64,000 nt of DNA from contig NZ_AUMC01000006.1 of the NCBI RefSeq assembly GCF_000443995.1, forward strand, positions 1 through 64,000. Direction: 5' to 3'. Below, piece by piece: positions 63,301 to 64,000 of this stretch. Both the position numbers and the translations under genes were made by a program. Within the stretch, counting starts at the first letter, position 1, and each line of letters begins with the position of its first letter. The DNA comes from Bacteriovorax sp. BAL6_X (GTDB lineage Bacteria > Bdellovibrionota > Bacteriovoracia > Bacteriovoracales > Bacteriovoracaceae). The notes beneath the pieces are model-generated. The model worked only from the letters and a program-made list of their open reading frames with translations. It was not told the origin of the DNA and made no database searches.

Positions 63301-64000
63301 AACTTCACTTACTTTCCAAAATGGTCAAGTTGATACAGATGAGGACCTTGTTTCAACAGTTGGATTAGAGGCTCCTGCTATTGGCCGTCCATTTAGCTAT
63401 ATTGGTAATGAAGCTCCAAATTCAAATGCAAAGAAGAACTTACTACTAAATAATGTGAAAGGATTATGTCTACCAGGGCGCGATGCAAACTTAGAAGACA
63501 TTGTAGTCTCTATGGATCGTGAATCAGTTCTTGTTCCAGACTTTATTGGTAATATGGGAAATACAGTTACTGATTTACAAAATAACATTAACCTTAACAC
63601 ATTCCTAAGTTGTCCTACATTTGATACAACTGGTGATTACGTCGCATTTGATCGAATCAATGATGTCACAACTAGAACAGCTGACTTACAACTACTCTCT
63701 CGATCACAGAACCTAAGTACGTACTTCTTAGAAATCTTTGATGGTTTAACTAATAATGAACTTCTAAAAGATCTTGAAGATGAAGATGCGCCATACGTTG
63801 ATTCGCAAGCGCTTCCAGTAAATGCATGTCTTAGAGCTCCAGGATCAACGTGTTTTACAGACCTTGATTGCTCGGCATCTAAATTTGTCACTGATAATAC
63901 AAAGGGTGTCTCAATTGATGATCTCATAACTGCAACAAGTCAGTACGAGCTTTCATACTGGCAAACGCAGCAAGTTTGTTCACAACCTGCACGTGTTGGC
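60392..64000 (+). CDS. Very large Cys-rich lipoprotein, partial (3' end outside window)
   Basis: The frame is open from ATG 60392 to the end of the window (1203 codons so far, no stop). The N-terminus MKKYMEQFKFILMLTLLLMM leads to the lipobox MASSC (Cys24), followed by VPQAANNRS. Many Cys pairs occur (CSQDSQC, DYCCLNGQC, CSSCG, CVYRGRGAAC), indicating a disulfide-rich exterior protein. Near codons 770-830, SVIGSFDGVKWFAVGS, KLFLAINAKFSD and YSVTVQ loosely resemble PA-IL/galactose-binding beta-sandwich lectin domains. Function is unknown; the divergent position suggests, but does not show, a link to the stator operon. Confidence 0.82.
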   Translation, partial: MKKYMEQFKFILMLTLLLMMASSCVPQAANNRSTSSSDSDGVEVEINDPSFEDSRAYIQYAGNAYDSVFEMDNYFDDKLTLRGRGIHNYVKENLNKTYCAIVNFTSIESGTPLVAVGFPQYTINVSENSKEYFLRFTYRTIDKSITQSYCDNLDVQSFIVSKALNSTKVKYDIDDICPTCSNITTTSAPILLTTNAGEDLTTALGNSISFKLFFTYIGTPDNGNLCSQDSQCTSNGSDYCCLNGQCVQDLSAKTESIPSTVLNEIDLNPSAIYNYPNYYNICTTGTVPGNDPDDEYTPDEEAAIRFNRLKQLYQCTTPFDGERGICTTIYEGARTDLEENYETNIDDTNFATTYKGTKPFANSVHEVRYQNGVIYKDGSAIVPGTVSISGENDNLTDTTKLKITTPYSDTNKYKNLEIDAYTDVSCKRINNFQAQCYKVYNQGQNEGMATDHYPGTQRFQIPYYANLSNKLVVKVDEVTRTQNTSWTLSTGSINEVVFGENYIVQDSQTVKIIFYVNLTTYPTILTSKEAAQQEIATYCKCSLTQCALEEVRDTNDVVVNYQCYLVSNQPEAPLQQSFYLSAKTAPQRYFDSNGVSKKDLTLTDVILEPNLAQEGTAFAYTSGDKSKPNNLNDYVGFNEIYGSFDLTSSAAKAAKEISVNEGTTYDIFVSGGNYSSCSSCGNDYYASSLKYLPNEFTNGPAGYQPDLTTSSRKKTTKYRSDDFLFGRACFVPATMLAWTHQPYEDQQDQRLNRMKAQHFMVANGYDRDWYGFNYGSVIGSFDGVKWFAVGSKRRIKASSNKLFLAINAKFSDQTVENSYSVTVQDSVINGSTNIPTTDYQTDGATCQQVHSCNTDNECVSALGWDYACENISTLSSPFPNFDVNGNEIPQESDIDRLLSLTGTFSGGVKRCVYRGRGAACLPEYNTVNNSSQSYTTVGSKRLHGCSFNNHCQPLEGANNDKFNNRISRKATSLTFQNGQVDTDEDLVSTVGLEAPAIGRPFSYIGNEAPNSNAKKNLLLNNVKGLCLPGRDANLEDIVVSMDRESVLVPDFIGNMGNTVTDLQNNINLNTFLSCPTFDTTGDYVAFDRINDVTTRTADLQLLSRSQNLSTYFLEIFDGLTNNELLKDLEDEDAPYVDSQALPVNACLRAPGSTCFTDLDCSASKFVTDNTKGVSIDDLITATSQYELSYWQTQQVCSQPARVG

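Overview
The window is AT-rich, densely packed chromosomal DNA from a Gram-negative bacterium. Secreted and lipobox-bearing proteins are frequent, several secreted-protein genes start with TTG, and there are two MotA/MotB-like stator genes. The mixture of housekeeping genes with many large, unrecognised surface proteins fits a predatory Bdellovibrionota member of the Halobacteriovorax/Bacteriovorax type. That placement is an inference from gene style and gene order; no marker gene in the window proves it.

Layout. 1-1015: tRNA-Cys and an HU/IHF-type DNA-binding protein. 1298-3007: a Cys-rich lipoprotein. 3011-9332 (minus): a queA-tgt-yajC-tatA-secD-secF-hypothetical run joining queuosine modification to Sec/Tat protein export. 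9456-15565 (plus): a secreted trypsin-like protease, an RNase D-like exonuclease, three exported or lipoprotein genes and L-serine dehydratase. 15603-17762 (minus): thioesterase, membrane protein, esterase. 17874-18786: three small secreted proteins, each with an R-x-P-A-S motif. 18828-20435: a peroxide-stress operon (glutathione peroxidase, OhrR/MarR-type regulator, nitroreductase) with a palindrome inside its promoter. 21802-22085: tRNA-Leu followed by a GC-rich, strongly self-complementary element bounded by a 21-bp direct repeat. 23079-31414: a Fic protein, MnmA, an M28 peptidase, a second MnmA-like protein lacking both catalytic cysteines, an orphan cytosine-5 DNA methyltransferase, a Ppx/GppA-like lipoprotein and a methyltransferase. 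31511-35016: a heterodimeric ABC exporter. 36663-40054: a fatty-acid-type cluster (FabI, FabZ, FabG, phytoene-desaturase-like oxidoreductase) without a ketosynthase. 41360-50283: an ABC-F protein and a 2275-residue surface protein. 50280-53162: an FAD dehydrogenase and CinA.

The most unusual region is 53223-60023 (minus), a compact three-gene operon. It encodes a 1758-residue MotB-like protein, a MotA/TolQ/ZorA-like partner, and a small stand-alone cyclic-nucleotide-binding-domain protein. The MotB-like protein has one N-terminal membrane helix with the ion-binding Asp, about 1500 residues of mostly coiled coil containing two internal repeat arrays, and a C-terminal OmpA-like domain. I read this as an ion-driven stator with an enormous periplasmic lever, possibly gated by a nucleotide. 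It lacks the effector genes that define Zorya. A large Cys-rich lipoprotein gene, cut by the window end, is transcribed divergently from it.

Other genome-level signals are a strong excess of the tetranucleotide GGCC and the R-x-P-A-S motif shared by four secreted proteins.
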